Positions 1-7,492 of a stretch of DNA of 14,535 nucleotides are shown here, one piece after another. The DNA is taken from the NCBI GenBank assembly GCA_026770575.1, contig MU657360.1, forward strand, positions 48,354-62,888, written 5' to 3'. The translations under genes were made by a program, and so were the position numbers. The notes beneath the pieces are model-generated. The model had not been told where the DNA came from and did not search any database. It worked only from the letters and a program-made list of their open reading frames with translations. Each line of letters starts with the position of its first letter. The stretch's first letter is position 1. The stretch is from Pelagophyceae sp. CCMP2097. Its lineage: Eukaryota > Sar > Pelagophyceae.

Positions 1-14
1 GGTTACCGCCGTTT

Positions 15-245
15 CTGGTGCGGCCCTTTTGACGGTCTGATATGGCCTTTTGCCGATCTGATGCGGCCCTGTTGACGCTCCAATGGCCCTTCGACAGTCC
101 GATGTGGCCGTTTGACGTTCCTCTGCGGTTCTTGACGAACCCGCGACGGTCCCGAGATGGACCGATGCGGCCTTTCGAAGGTCCGATTCGGCACCTCGAC
201 GGTCTGATGCTGCCCTTCGTCGGTCCGATACGGCCCTACGAACTG
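15..245. repeat. Degenerate minisatellite, ~21-22 bp unit
   Basis: About ten diverged copies of a unit close to GGTCCGATGCGGCCCTTTCGA lie head to tail. Because the unit is about 21 bp it stays open in several frames and translates to a pseudo-heptad of the type PF-(D/E)-x-P-(I/M) on the plus strand. I read this as a non-coding tandem repeat: both strands are open for the same trivial reason, and there is no start context, no splice structure and no recognisable domain. Confidence 0.7.
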
Positions 246-374
246 ACAGGGACCCGAGACCATGCTGGAATTGTACCGGAGATCGAAGCGCTACTTGACC
301 GTGCGAAGGTGGGGGTTGGAGGAACGGCATTTATTTTCCCGCTCTGAGGGCGCGCACTTGTGTCGCTTCGACAT

Positions 375-414
375 GATCTGCCTTGCCAAATAGTGACCAC
401 ACCGTGCGGCAAGA
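375..414 (+). repeat. Copy 1 of a ~40-bp dispersed module
   Basis: This segment (GATCTGCCTTGCCAAATAGT and on to GCGGCAAGA) recurs at 764-803 with a few transitions, and in shortened form at 718-751. The copies sit beside the minisatellites, so the region seems to have grown by segmental duplication followed by tandem expansion of the module's GTGCGGCGAGA end. Confidence 0.6.
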
Positions 415-542
415 TGGATCCTTGAGACGCTTCATGGCCCGTGACGAACCCGAGGCGGTTCTGGCGGTTCCAGGGGACCTGTGACAAAATCGAGGCGGAT
501 CTAGGGACCTGCGACGAATGAGAGCGATGCAGCGTCCGAGAC

Positions 543-682
543 CCTTGTGGGCGTGGCTCGGCTTGTGGGTGCAGTCCACCTTGTGGGCGAGGATAACATT
601 GTGGATGGGGCGCCTTACTTTGTGGGGATTGTCCACCTTGTGGGTGGAGCAGCCCTCCTTGTGGCACCTTGTAGGGTGGGGG
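543..682. repeat. Minisatellite, ~18-21 bp unit, CTTGTGGG core
   Basis: The word CTTGTGGG or a close variant (TTTGTGGG, ATTGTGGA, CTTGTAGGG) returns about eight times at 10-21 bp spacing, often as CACCTTGTGGGTG. Plus-strand translation gives a spurious series of LVG/HLVG peptides. No gene structure is visible. Confidence 0.6.
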
Positions 683-763
683 CCTCATTGTCGGCGCGGC
701 TCATCTTGTACAAGAATGATCTGTCTTGCCACGATCACATCGTGCAGCGAGGCGGGTCTTTGA

Positions 764-803
764 GATCTGTCTTGCCAAATGGTGATCACACTGTGCGGCG
801 AGA
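764..803 (+). repeat. Copy 2 of the ~40-bp dispersed module
   Basis: Near-identical to 375-414 (GATCTGTCTTGCCAAATGGT and on to GCGGCGAGA). Its last 13 bases form the first unit of the 15-bp array that follows, so the array probably arose by local expansion of this module. A third, internally shortened copy is at 718-751. Confidence 0.6.
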
Positions 804-1000
804 CTTCGTGCGGCGAGACTTCGTGCGGCGAGACATCGTGCGGCGAGACATCGTGCGGCAAGACTTCGTGCGGCGAGGCATCGTGCGACGATTCATCGTG
901 CGGCGAGACCTCGTGCGGCGAGGCATCGTGCGGCGAGACATCGTGCGACGAGACATCGTGCGGCGAGACATCGTGCGGCGAGACATCGTGCGGCGAGAGA
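791..1000. repeat. 15-bp minisatellite, about 14 units
   Basis: Fourteen consecutive units of TCGTGCGGCGAGACA with scattered substitutions (GACT, GGCA, GCGACGA, GATTC). Fifteen is a multiple of three and the unit has no stop, so long open frames appear on both strands, giving pentads such as CGETS, VRRDI, SPHDV and MSRRT. These are shadows of the repeat. There are no unique spacers, so it is not a CRISPR array. Confidence 0.85.
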
Positions 1001-1207
1001 GCTCCTTCGCGGGAGCTGATAAAGGGATCGGAGCGAGGTGATCTGCGCGATCGCTTCACGTCACGCTGCTCGCACAGAAGGCATAGCGTCGGATTGGTCG
1101 CCTGTATGGACCGAGGTGATGTCCCAGAGCGCGCGATCCAAGAGTCGTGGAAGCAAGCGGGGTGTGCAGTAACGAGCGCTGCGCGGAGAGGAGGAGGAGC
1201 GAGACGG

Positions 1208-1267
1208 AACGTCATCGAAGTGCGTTGAACGTCATCGAAGTACGTTGAACGTCATCGAAGTACGTTT
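1208..1267. repeat. 20-bp tandem repeat, 3 units
   Basis: Three adjacent copies of AACGTCATCGAAGTACGTTG. The first has G for A at one position and the last ends TTT. Copies are nearly identical, so the expansion is recent. Confidence 0.8.
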
Positions 1268-1365
1268 CGCGCCCACCCCGGCCCCGGCTTCCATATCAAT
1301 ATGGGTATTGGCTTTGAACAAAGCTCGCGATACAACGCTCGCTAAAGGAGAGTGCTGAGGACAAA

Positions 1366-1413
1366 ACACGCAAAAGACGCAAGATACCAAGACGCAAGAT
1401 ACGCAAGAACCGC
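1366..1413. repeat. Short imperfect repeat, GACGCAAGATA core
   Basis: The word ACGCAA recurs four times (ACGCAAAAG, ACGCAAGATACC, ACGCAAGATACG, ACGCAAGAACC) at about 11-14 bp spacing. It marks the boundary between the GC-rich minisatellite region and the AT-rich stretch to its right. No function is evident. Confidence 0.45.
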
Positions 1414-1702
1414 ATTAAAATTAAAATCATTTTTTGGTTACCCCTGACCATTTCCTGACCATACTTCGAGTGGCCTACAATTGTACTAGGAATTCCTACT
1501 GGGGGACCCAGCCAACTTCCCGGTTTGCACCACGCGGGAAAATCCACTTTCGGTTTCGCTGTTCCGTTTCTGTGAACGGGAAATATTTTAAAATTTATGG
1601 ACTTTTCAATATTTCCAAAACGTTACTCAATAATTTAAATCCAGCAATTTCGTGTGAAAATCAAGAGATTTGACTCTATTTCATGTGAAAATCAAGGTTA
1701 TT

Positions 1703-1728
1703 GGCTCCATTTCAACTGAAATGGAGCC
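1703..1728. repeat. Perfect 12-bp-arm hairpin
   Basis: GGCTCCATTTCA and TGAAATGGAGCC are exact reverse complements separated by only AC. No T-run follows and no gene is adjacent, so a terminator role is not supported. Confidence 0.7.
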
Positions 1729-1898
1729 CAGAATCTACGATTTTCGGCGGGAAGTCGGAATTTTTGGTGTGCACAAACTCGGAGGGGTTAAGAGTGGGAT
1801 TTTCGTACTTTTTGATTTTCCCGCTTTTTGTTTTCGTACTTCGATTTTTGGCCGGGGTTTATGGACTTATGGGAAGTAACCGGGTCGTCCAGTTGTAG

Positions 1899-1918
1899 GA
1901 ATTTCTATTAAGAAATTC
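1899..1918. repeat. Perfect 8-bp-arm hairpin
   Basis: GAATTTCT, a four-base loop ATTA, then AGAAATTC. It lies in the AT-rich island, so chance occurrence is possible. Confidence 0.5.
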
Positions 1919-2030
1919 AATGCACATATCCGAAAATAGAACTTTTAAAGAGACATAGATCTACTACATTGTACTAAAGAGTTCACTCGATTATCGACCT
2001 TTGAGTCAGATTACAAACATTCCTTGCCTT

Positions 2031-2720
2031 GCTTGACGTACTGACGTTTTCGAAGAGACGCCACACTCTCGTCCTCCTCGTCGCGTCGTCGAGTCCGACG
2101 CCCCTACCGCGCACAGCACGAGGACGTTTGAAGGATTCCAAGGAACGTATGCAGAAGCCCTTCTGTGGTCGGGGGTGCAACTTCAACGAGCCCTGCAACC
2201 CGGCTCGACGTTGCCGTTGGGGCCCTGGTCGGTCGGCCCGTCGGCGGTGTTTGAGCTTCGGGGGGGCACGGGGGTCGCGTGGGAGGTCGCTCTCGCAACC
2301 CTCGTCGCGTAGCGCGCTCTGCAAGTGCCGCGAAATCGATCCAGCGGGTCCCGGGCGCGACCTCGGTCACGGGCGTCGACTTCTGCCTTACAGAAACACC
2401 CCCCGGTCCCGGGGGTGCGCACGAAGCCCGGCGGCGCCTGGGACTGCCCGGGCGGCGGCGGAGCCGCGGCACGACCCGAAAGCCTGGGACTGGAAGGGAC
2501 AGCCGAAAAAATAGACGGGAAGAATATTGCAACCTGGGACTGCCCGGCTCCTCGAGCAGCTCCGACCACCGGACTGTGTCAGAGCGCTGGCGAGCACGGG
2601 CGGCCAGGTTAGACACAGGACCGTCGGCAACTTGCGTCGTGCGTCGAGGGTGGACAATCCTGCCGGCGGCGGGGCTTGCCGCGCCGTGCCGGCTCCCGGC
2701 GGAGCACAGGATCCTAGGAA
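2031..2720. other. GC-rich stretch with no supportable gene
   Basis: Several overlapping open frames of 90-170 codons exist on both strands, but all are low-complexity (Arg/Pro/Ala rich), as expected from GC-rich DNA with few stops. None shows a domain. The phrase CCTGGGACTG occurs three times (near 2428, 2483 and 2532), twice followed by CCCGG, which suggests decayed repeat DNA. I see no RNA gene here. Confidence 0.45.
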
Positions 2721-2895
2721 CTCCGATCCCGTGGGGGATGGCTTACGCGACGCGTGTCATGGAAGAGCAGGGCGTGGACGAGCAGTGACAATCCGATCCC
2801 GTGGGGGAATGGCTTACGCCGCGGCGACGAATCCGATCCCGTGGGGGGTGGCTTACGCGACGCGTGTCGTGGACGAGCAGGGCGTAGACGAGCAG
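2721..2895 (+). repeat. Composite repeat: 3x CCGATCCCGTGGGGG plus GACGAGCAG units
   Basis: Three copies of a 27-30 bp unit (TCCGATCCCGTGGGGG, 2-4 variable bases, then GGCTTACGC) start near 2722, 2792 and 2832. The first and third are followed by CGACGCGTGTC and GACGAGCAG words. The 3' part of this array is the same sequence as the dispersed repeat at 14390-14502. On the minus strand the array encodes recurring peptides such as SHPPRDR and LLVHDTRR, probably without meaning. Confidence 0.65.
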
Positions 2896-2949
2896 AGGCA
2901 GGCAAGGAGCCACAGAAATCGAACGGTTTCCAAGGGCAAAGGACGCCGC
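2859..2949 (+). repeat. Dispersed repeat, copy A (mate at 14390-14502)
   Basis: It starts GACGCGTGTCGTGGACGAGC and ends with a 30-bp block, ATCGAACGGTTTCCAAGGGC followed by AAAGGACGCC. The same two blocks in the same order and orientation occur at 14390-14502, separated there by a longer middle. A truncated relative (GACGCGTGTCATGGAAGAGC) is at 2749. No coding content is recognisable. Confidence 0.75.
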
Positions 2950-3190
2950 TGTGGGGAGATGACCCTGGGCCGGCACTCTAAAGGCAAAGCGGGATGAGTC
3001 GGCCACTGGAGACGGGCTCCTTTGCCCGACATTGTGCGATCGCAGAGGTATGCCACGCACGGCATTCGGGCATTCGAGTCTGTGGCATCGCAGCATGCTT
3101 GCCGCCGGCCTCTGCGCACCTCTTCCGCGTGGCCGTCTTTTTCCCTCAGGCTGGGAAATGCTGCTCACTCGTATTTTCTTGGGAGTACCC

Positions 3191-3217
3191 CTCCTGCAGC
3201 AGGAGCAGGCTCCTGCT
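3191..3217. repeat. Overlapping GCAGGAG/CTCCTGC palindromes
   Basis: CTCCTGC, A, GCAGGAG forms one hairpin and the overlapping GCAGGAGC, AG, GCTCCTGC forms a second. A further AGCAGGCT follows at about 3227. It lies about 80 bp left of the inverted-repeat element and outside it. Function unknown. Confidence 0.5.
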
Positions 3218-3293
3218 CTAGCCTGGAGCAGGCTGGTGCCAGCAATGCGACACGCGTGAACCTCGCCCGAGGGGCTAGCGCTTGCGAAGTATA

Positions 3294-3877
3294 CTAGGGA
3301 ACGGCCTCTCCAATTTGGTACGCCCTGATTTTCACCAACTTGGTACGCTTTGACCTTTTTCGCTCAAGCGGGTCGATCCGGCCTCTCCTGGGGCCCCGTT
3401 TCGCGGCGTGGCGCGGCTCGATGCCACCCGACCGCGCCTCGGCCTTCAATGAGGAAGACCGGGCCGCCAATCTGACGCCAGGGCCATTCTCGTGACAACT
3501 ACTCCGGTTGAAAAATGAAGCTTTGCGCGCGATCTGGATGCTCCCCGAGGCCCGCTTCACGGCGCGGGCCCCGCGACGGCCGCACTGACGACACACCAAA
3601 GCAGCCGCACCTCTTCGTCGGGAGACTCGCGCCGAACCACCGCCGCCGGTCAAGAGATTTTGGCCGACTTGCCTTTTTGGCGAAGCTTAGCGGGTTGGTG
3701 GCTGGTTCAACCAGCCCTCGGGCGAGCCTGAAATTTGGGCAGCTCGCAGAGAGCATCGTCCCGGGCCCCGATCCGAAGTACCAGCCTCGTAGTCGGCGTA
3801 CAGCCTGCCCGGCGCTAAAAATAGCGAAAGCGTACCAAATTAGGAGAGCGTACCAAATTGGAGAGGCCGTTCCCTAG
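3294..3877. mobile_element. Non-autonomous TA-flanked DNA transposon (MITE-like), 584 bp
   Basis: The ends are perfect 30-bp terminal inverted repeats starting CTAGGGAACGGCCTCTCCAA and ending with GTACGC. Each end is flanked by TA (3292-3293 and 3878-3879), as left by Tc1/mariner-type insertion. A second TTGGTACGCTTT word lies just inside the left end (about 3342) and, inverted, inside the right end (about 3826), giving two subterminal motif copies per end as in transposase-binding repeats. The interior is GC-rich, with open frames of up to 120 codons that carry no transposase motif. I call it a non-autonomous element mobilised in trans. Perfect repeats suggest recent insertion or strong constraint. 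The family assignment (IS630-Tc1-mariner) rests only on the TA duplication. Confidence 0.85.
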
Positions 3878-3984
3878 TACAAGTGTAGTACAATTGTACT
3901 CAGGCAAAATCTGGAATTAATCTGGCCTCGCTCTTTGAGTTGAGCGATCGTCGAGAAACACCTCCGGCGCCAGCCTCTCGGCGC

Positions 3985-4013
3985 GTGGCACTGCCAGTCC
4001 ACTGGAGTGGCAC
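3985..4013 (+). promoter_or_regulatory. Imperfect palindrome upstream of the prolyl hydroxylase gene
   Basis: GTGGCACTGCCAGT and the following ACTGGAGTGGCAC form an imperfect inverted repeat ending about 34 bp before the ATG at 4047. Its first 11 bases, GTGGCACTGCC, recur exactly at 11954-11964 upstream of NBS1 in the same orientation. It may be a transcription factor site or a core promoter element; this is inference from position and recurrence. Confidence 0.4.
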
Positions 4014-4046
4014 CAAGCCCTACAAACAGGGAATCGAACCGCGCGT

Positions 4047-6194
4047 ATGGCTCCCAAGAGGAAGCGCGCGCCGGCGAGCCCCGCGGGCGGCATGGTGCTC
4101 CCGGCCGTCTTCGACGAGGCGAACGTGGCGCAGCTGAAACAGAGCTACCTCGCCGCGACGCCGTGCGACAAACGCCCGCGAGGCTCGGGGCGCCACGCCG
4201 CATCGACGCCCGATAGGTACGCGCACGTCGTGATCAAGCCCCTCGCGGACGAGGCCCTGCTGGAGCGCGCGCGTCGCGAGGCGCGCGACCGCGTCCCCGT
4301 GCATCGCCGCAGCCTCCTTCTCGAGCCGCCGCTCGCTGCGCGTCTGTAAAGCGCGTGCGCCGCGTCTGTACTTTATATAGGCCATCGAGGGCCTGCGGTG
4401 CGAGTACAAGGAGACTGACCTTTTCAAGCTGTACCAGGTCCCGCACGACCTGAGCTGCATCGAGAAAACGGTGCGCCGCGGCCTCGGGCCGCCTCCGTCC
4501 GACGGCCGCCGGTAGGCGCCCGACGTGGCGAAGAAGGCGCCGTCGCTGCTGCAGCTCCGCGACGCGATATACTCGCCCGCCTTCCGCGCGGTCGTGCGTG
4601 CCGTCACGGGCTGCGGCGAACTGTCGGACCGGGTTGATTGCTCAGCCAACGTCTACGCAAAGGGCGGCCATTTGCTCTGCCACGACGACGTCATCGGCAC
4701 GCGCGTCGTCTCGTACATTATTTATCTCACGGACCCCGCCGGCTGGCCGGCAGGCGACGGCGGAGCCGTCGAGCTCTACGACGTCGACTTGAAAGGCGAG
4801 CCGCTCGCGGCGCCCTGCGTCAGAGTCAACCCGGACTGGAACAGCATGCTCCTCTTCCGTGTGCAGCCGGGCAAGTCGTTCCACTCGGTGCAAGAAGTCT
4901 ACGGCGACGACCCCCGCCTGACCATCTCCGGGTGGTACCACGCCGTCGACGCGGCAGAGGCCCCGACGGCCAACTCGAGCCTCTCGCAGCTGACCGCGCT
5001 CGCGGCCGAGGGCGACGACGCGGAAGCGGGCAGCGACGATGAAGCAGCCGACGATGGCGCGGCTGAGGCTGACGCGGAGGCGCCGCTGGCGCCCGACGAT
5101 GCGGCGGCGCTCGCCGAGTGGGTCGAGCCAGAGTACCTCAAGGAATCGGTCTGGGCCTCGCTGCGAAAGCACTTTTGCAACGAGTCGGCCGTGCGCCTCG
5201 ACGGCTTCGTGCGGAACGACGTCGCGGCCGCGCTCGGCCGCCTCGCGCACGCCGCAGACGCCCGCGACGCGCTCGGCGACGGTCGCGCGCCCGACTACGG
5301 CGCCGGCCTCGGCGATGGCGGCGCGTTGTGGCGTGTCGTCGGTCCGCCGCACAAGCAGCGCTACCTCGAGCTCGCCGACGACGCGGCGGGCGCGGCGCCC
5401 CCCGGGCGCGTCGCCGACGCCCCCGACGTCACGGCGGCGCTGCGCGCGCTCCGCGCGTCCGTGCGGTCCGGCGCGTTCCGCAGGCTGCTGCACCGCCTCG
5501 TCGGCGTGCGCGCGACGGCGTCGAAATGCGCCGCGCGCCGATTCCGGCCGGGCCTCGACTACACCGTGCGTCGGTGCACCCGCACCGCCGGGGTACCCGC
5601 CACCAGAGCCGCCGCCCCATAGGTCGCGCACAGCGGTGGCGGCGCGCGCGTGGCGCGCCTCGACGCGACGCTCTGCTTCCTCGGCCAGGCAGCGACGGAC
5701 GCCGACGGCCGCGAGGACGAGGCGGGCCTTTGGGTGCGCCCCTCGTTCGGATGGCGGCCGCGTGCATCGACATTAACGCGCGCACCGCGCAGGAGACGGG
5801 CGACGTCGGCGGCTTTGAGACGTACATCGCCGCGGACGACGACGCCGACCCCGACGTCTACAAGTCGACGCACGACGACGGCGAGGCCGGCGAGGGCGGC
5901 GACGACGGCGGCGATCTCCTCTCCGTTTCCGCGGCGCACAACACGCTCTCCATCGTGCGACGGACGCCCCCCCGGCCCCCCGCGCGGCCCGTGCGTCGAC
6001 TGCCACCGCAGGTGCTGCGCGACCCGGGCACGCTGCGCTTCGTCAAGTACGTCTCCGCGGCGGCGCCGGGCTCGCGCTACGACCTCGAGGCTGTGTGCAC
6101 CATCCACCCCGACGACCTGCCGGACCCCGACGCCGCGGACGACGACGCCGACGACTCGGACGACGACGCCGACGACGCTGACGCCGACGAATGA
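4047..6194 (+). CDS. OGFOD1: Prolyl 3(4)-hydroxylase, OGFOD1/Ofd1/Tpa1 family (6 exons, 615 aa)
   Basis: Family members use Fe(II) and 2-oxoglutarate to hydroxylate a proline of ribosomal protein uS12 (RPS23). Proposed exons: 4047-4298, 4381-4470, 4516-5565, 5623-5733, 5793-5954, 6012-6194. All five introns are phase 0 and 45-82 bp, and the spliced frame is uninterrupted. The N-terminal oxygenase domain has KETDLFKLYQ, then PSLLQLRDAIYSPAFR, then the iron-binding H170-x-D172 (in LLCHDD) and H237, with R248 in the place of the 2-oxoglutarate-binding arginine. The C-terminal non-catalytic domain shows PEYLKESVWASL, GPPHKQRYLEL, LDATLCFL, GGFETYIAADD and LLSVSAAHNTLSIV. An acidic Ala/Asp/Glu linker joins the domains, and an Asp-rich tail follows GTLRFVKYVSAAAPGSRYDL. 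Length fits yeast Tpa1 and human OGFOD1. The first donor could be 4293 instead of 4299; the other sites are well constrained by the family sequence. Confidence 0.93.
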
Positions 6195-6413
6195 GCGGGC
6201 GCTGTACAGCTTTGGTGGAATCGCCCGCTTCTCCTAAGGCGACATTCCAACTCATGCAACTTCGAGGGACGGCCTAGCTGGACGGCCTCCCCATCGTCAC
6301 CAGCTCCCCGCGTAAATGTACCAGCCCCCGGGCTCGAGTCGTCGGCCCCCCGGAAGGCTGCATGCTTGCCGACGTTACGAGGGCGTCGTCGTGCCGCGCC
6401 GGGTGTTGCGGCG
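6195..6413. other. Convergent intergenic region
   Basis: 219 bp between the stop codons of two converging genes, so both 3' ends lie here. No AATAAA is present on either strand that I can see. GGGCG (6197) and CGCCC (6230) could pair around CTGTACAGC. No further gene is visible. Confidence 0.5.
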
Positions 6414-7276
6414 CTAGACGGCCGCGGCGGTGGCGTTGGTCTGCGTGGCGTTAGCCAGGTTGGCCACGGGCTGCGTGGCGTTCAGGATGACGGGCATGGT
6501 GGCGTCGGTGAGCGTGGAGAGCGACTTGATCATCTCTTTCACGCGCTGCTCGTTCTTGCCCAAATCGCTCGCGCCAAACACACTCGCCGAGTGCAGCACG
6601 AGCGTGCTCGACTCATCGCCGAGGCGCAGGAAACGGACGTTCAAAATGTCCGGGAAGCGGAAGAGTGGAGTCCGCTCCACGTACACAAACTGCCGCATAG
6701 CAACGTCGGAAAGCGTCGGCCGCGCGTACAGCGGCACCGCGCAGCGCCCGCGCAGCATCGCCTACGAGGGACATTCGAGCCGGGCCGTGCATCGGGTCCG
6801 TCTCTCGCGTCCGTCTCTCGCGTCCGTCGAGGGACCGTAGCGGGTCCGTCGAGGGACCGTCTCGGGGCGGTCGGTCGTATCGTTGCTTGTGTCGACACGT
6901 AGTTGTTGTGAAGACGCACCTCGAATTCGCGTTGAAGCTCGTCCACCGAAATCGGAAAGATCGGCGAAGCCTCGCGCTTCGCATCGTCGGTGAAGCGCGC
7001 GCAGGCGTCGGCCGGCGCGGCCATGTACTCGTTGGGCGTCGACCGCGGAGAAAAGTCGTCGAGGTCAAGCATCCCACCCGTCCCCGGGATCAGGTCCTTG
7101 CCGTAGATCGGTGCGCCCATCACCGCCGCGTAGGCAAGCGCGGGAAGAGGCACGCCGAACGATGGGCGCTTCGGCGCCTTTCGTTTGCCGCATGGTTTGC
7201 ACCGCGGTTTGCATCGCTGGCGCGGCCCCAAGGCCGCCGCCGACAGGAGCAGCAACGACGCAAGGAGCTTGACCAT
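6414..7276 (-). CDS. DUF1499 family protein, probably plastid-targeted (2 exons, 241 aa)
   Basis: Exon 1 is 7276-6899 and exon 2 is 6761-6414, joined in phase 0 across a 137-bp intron. The start MVKLLASLLLLSAAAL is a signal-peptide-like hydrophobic segment. A Lys/Arg/Cys-rich stretch (residues 19-37) and a second apolar segment, VPLPALAYAAVMGAPIYG (42-59), follow, resembling the leaders of proteins sent to complex plastids. The body matches the plant/algal DUF1499 type: VDELQREFEVRLHNNY, then SDVAMRQFVYVERTPLFRFP, DILNVRFLRL, STLVLHSASVFGASDLGKN and EQRVKEMIKSL. The biochemical role of DUF1499 is unknown; relatives in phototrophs are often chloroplast or thylakoid-lumen proteins. The tail is Asn/Ala/Thr-rich. 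The family call is from memory of the motif pattern, and targeting is inference. The start codon is 216 bp from the divergent neighbour's. Confidence 0.8.
6796..6865. repeat. Tandem repeats inside the DUF1499 gene intron
   Basis: Two exact 13-bp units (GTCCGTCTCTCGC) are followed by two 22-bp units starting GTCCGTCGAGGGACCGT, differing only at AGC versus CTC. They make up half of the 137-bp intron (6762-6898). Other repeat-free introns here are mostly 45-87 bp, so expansion probably accounts for the extra length. Confidence 0.75.
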
Positions 7277-7492
7277 GGCGCAGCCGCGATGCGACGGCGA
7301 GGCCTTGGAAAAGAGGCTTGCGCTCGAGCCGCGTCCGCGCGCGCGTGCTTAGGCTTGCGACTTTTCTCGAGTGACGCAGAAGGAAGCCTTCTCCAACGTC
7401 GGCTTTCAAGAAATCCGCTGTCAGCTTTAAAGAAGTTTTAAGCTTTCTGGAAACCCGGCGCATCCGGTTCTCGTGCGGTTGGCTCGGTTGCC
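7277..7492. promoter_or_regulatory. Divergent promoter region
   Basis: 216 bp separate the start codons of the DUF1499 gene (minus) and the glycosyltransferase-like gene (plus), so both promoters must overlap here. Visible structures are the hairpin AGAAGG-AAG-CCTTCT at 7378-7392 and the imperfect palindrome around 7423-7445 (AGCTTTAAAGAAGTTTTAAGCT), whose AT-rich centre contrasts with the GC-rich flanks. No canonical TATA box is seen. Confidence 0.5.

Larger units (their letters stand above)
1415..2030. other. AT-rich island without a gene
   Basis: Base composition drops sharply here compared with the very GC-rich remainder of the window, and there are many A and T runs. Open frames are all under 115 codons, overlap on both strands and show no domain. 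The stretch holds two hairpins (1703-1728 and 1899-1918), a near-identical direct repeat (TTTCGTGTGAAAATCAAG near 1647 and TTTCATGTGAAAATCAAG near 1679), two copies of TTTTCGTACTT, and the short palindromes TACAATTGTA and TAGGAATTCCTA near 1476-1498. It could be old mobile DNA, transferred DNA or a structural element; I cannot decide. Confidence 0.5.

Noticed and set aside
42..347. 101-codon plus-strand frame with PF-x-GPI heptads as a repeat protein
   Set aside because: The periodicity comes from the 21-bp DNA repeat and the opposite strand is equally open.
791..1000. CRISPR-like regular repeats
   Set aside because: Units are contiguous 15-mers without spacers, and the DNA is eukaryotic.
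2029..2788. Plus-strand frames of 161 and 169 codons as genes
   Set aside because: Low-complexity Arg/Pro/Gly content, equal open length on the minus strand, no domain, and repeated CCTGGGACTG words.
3294..3877. 119-120 codon frames on both strands inside the inverted-repeat element as a transposase
   Set aside because: Both frames run into the terminal repeats, overlap antisense, and show no DDE/D or helix-turn-helix pattern; a real Tc1/mariner transposase is about 340 residues.
4642..5631. 329-codon minus-strand frame across the hydroxylase gene
   Set aside because: Antisense shadow of high-GC coding DNA; the conserved HxD...H hydroxylase lies on the plus strand.
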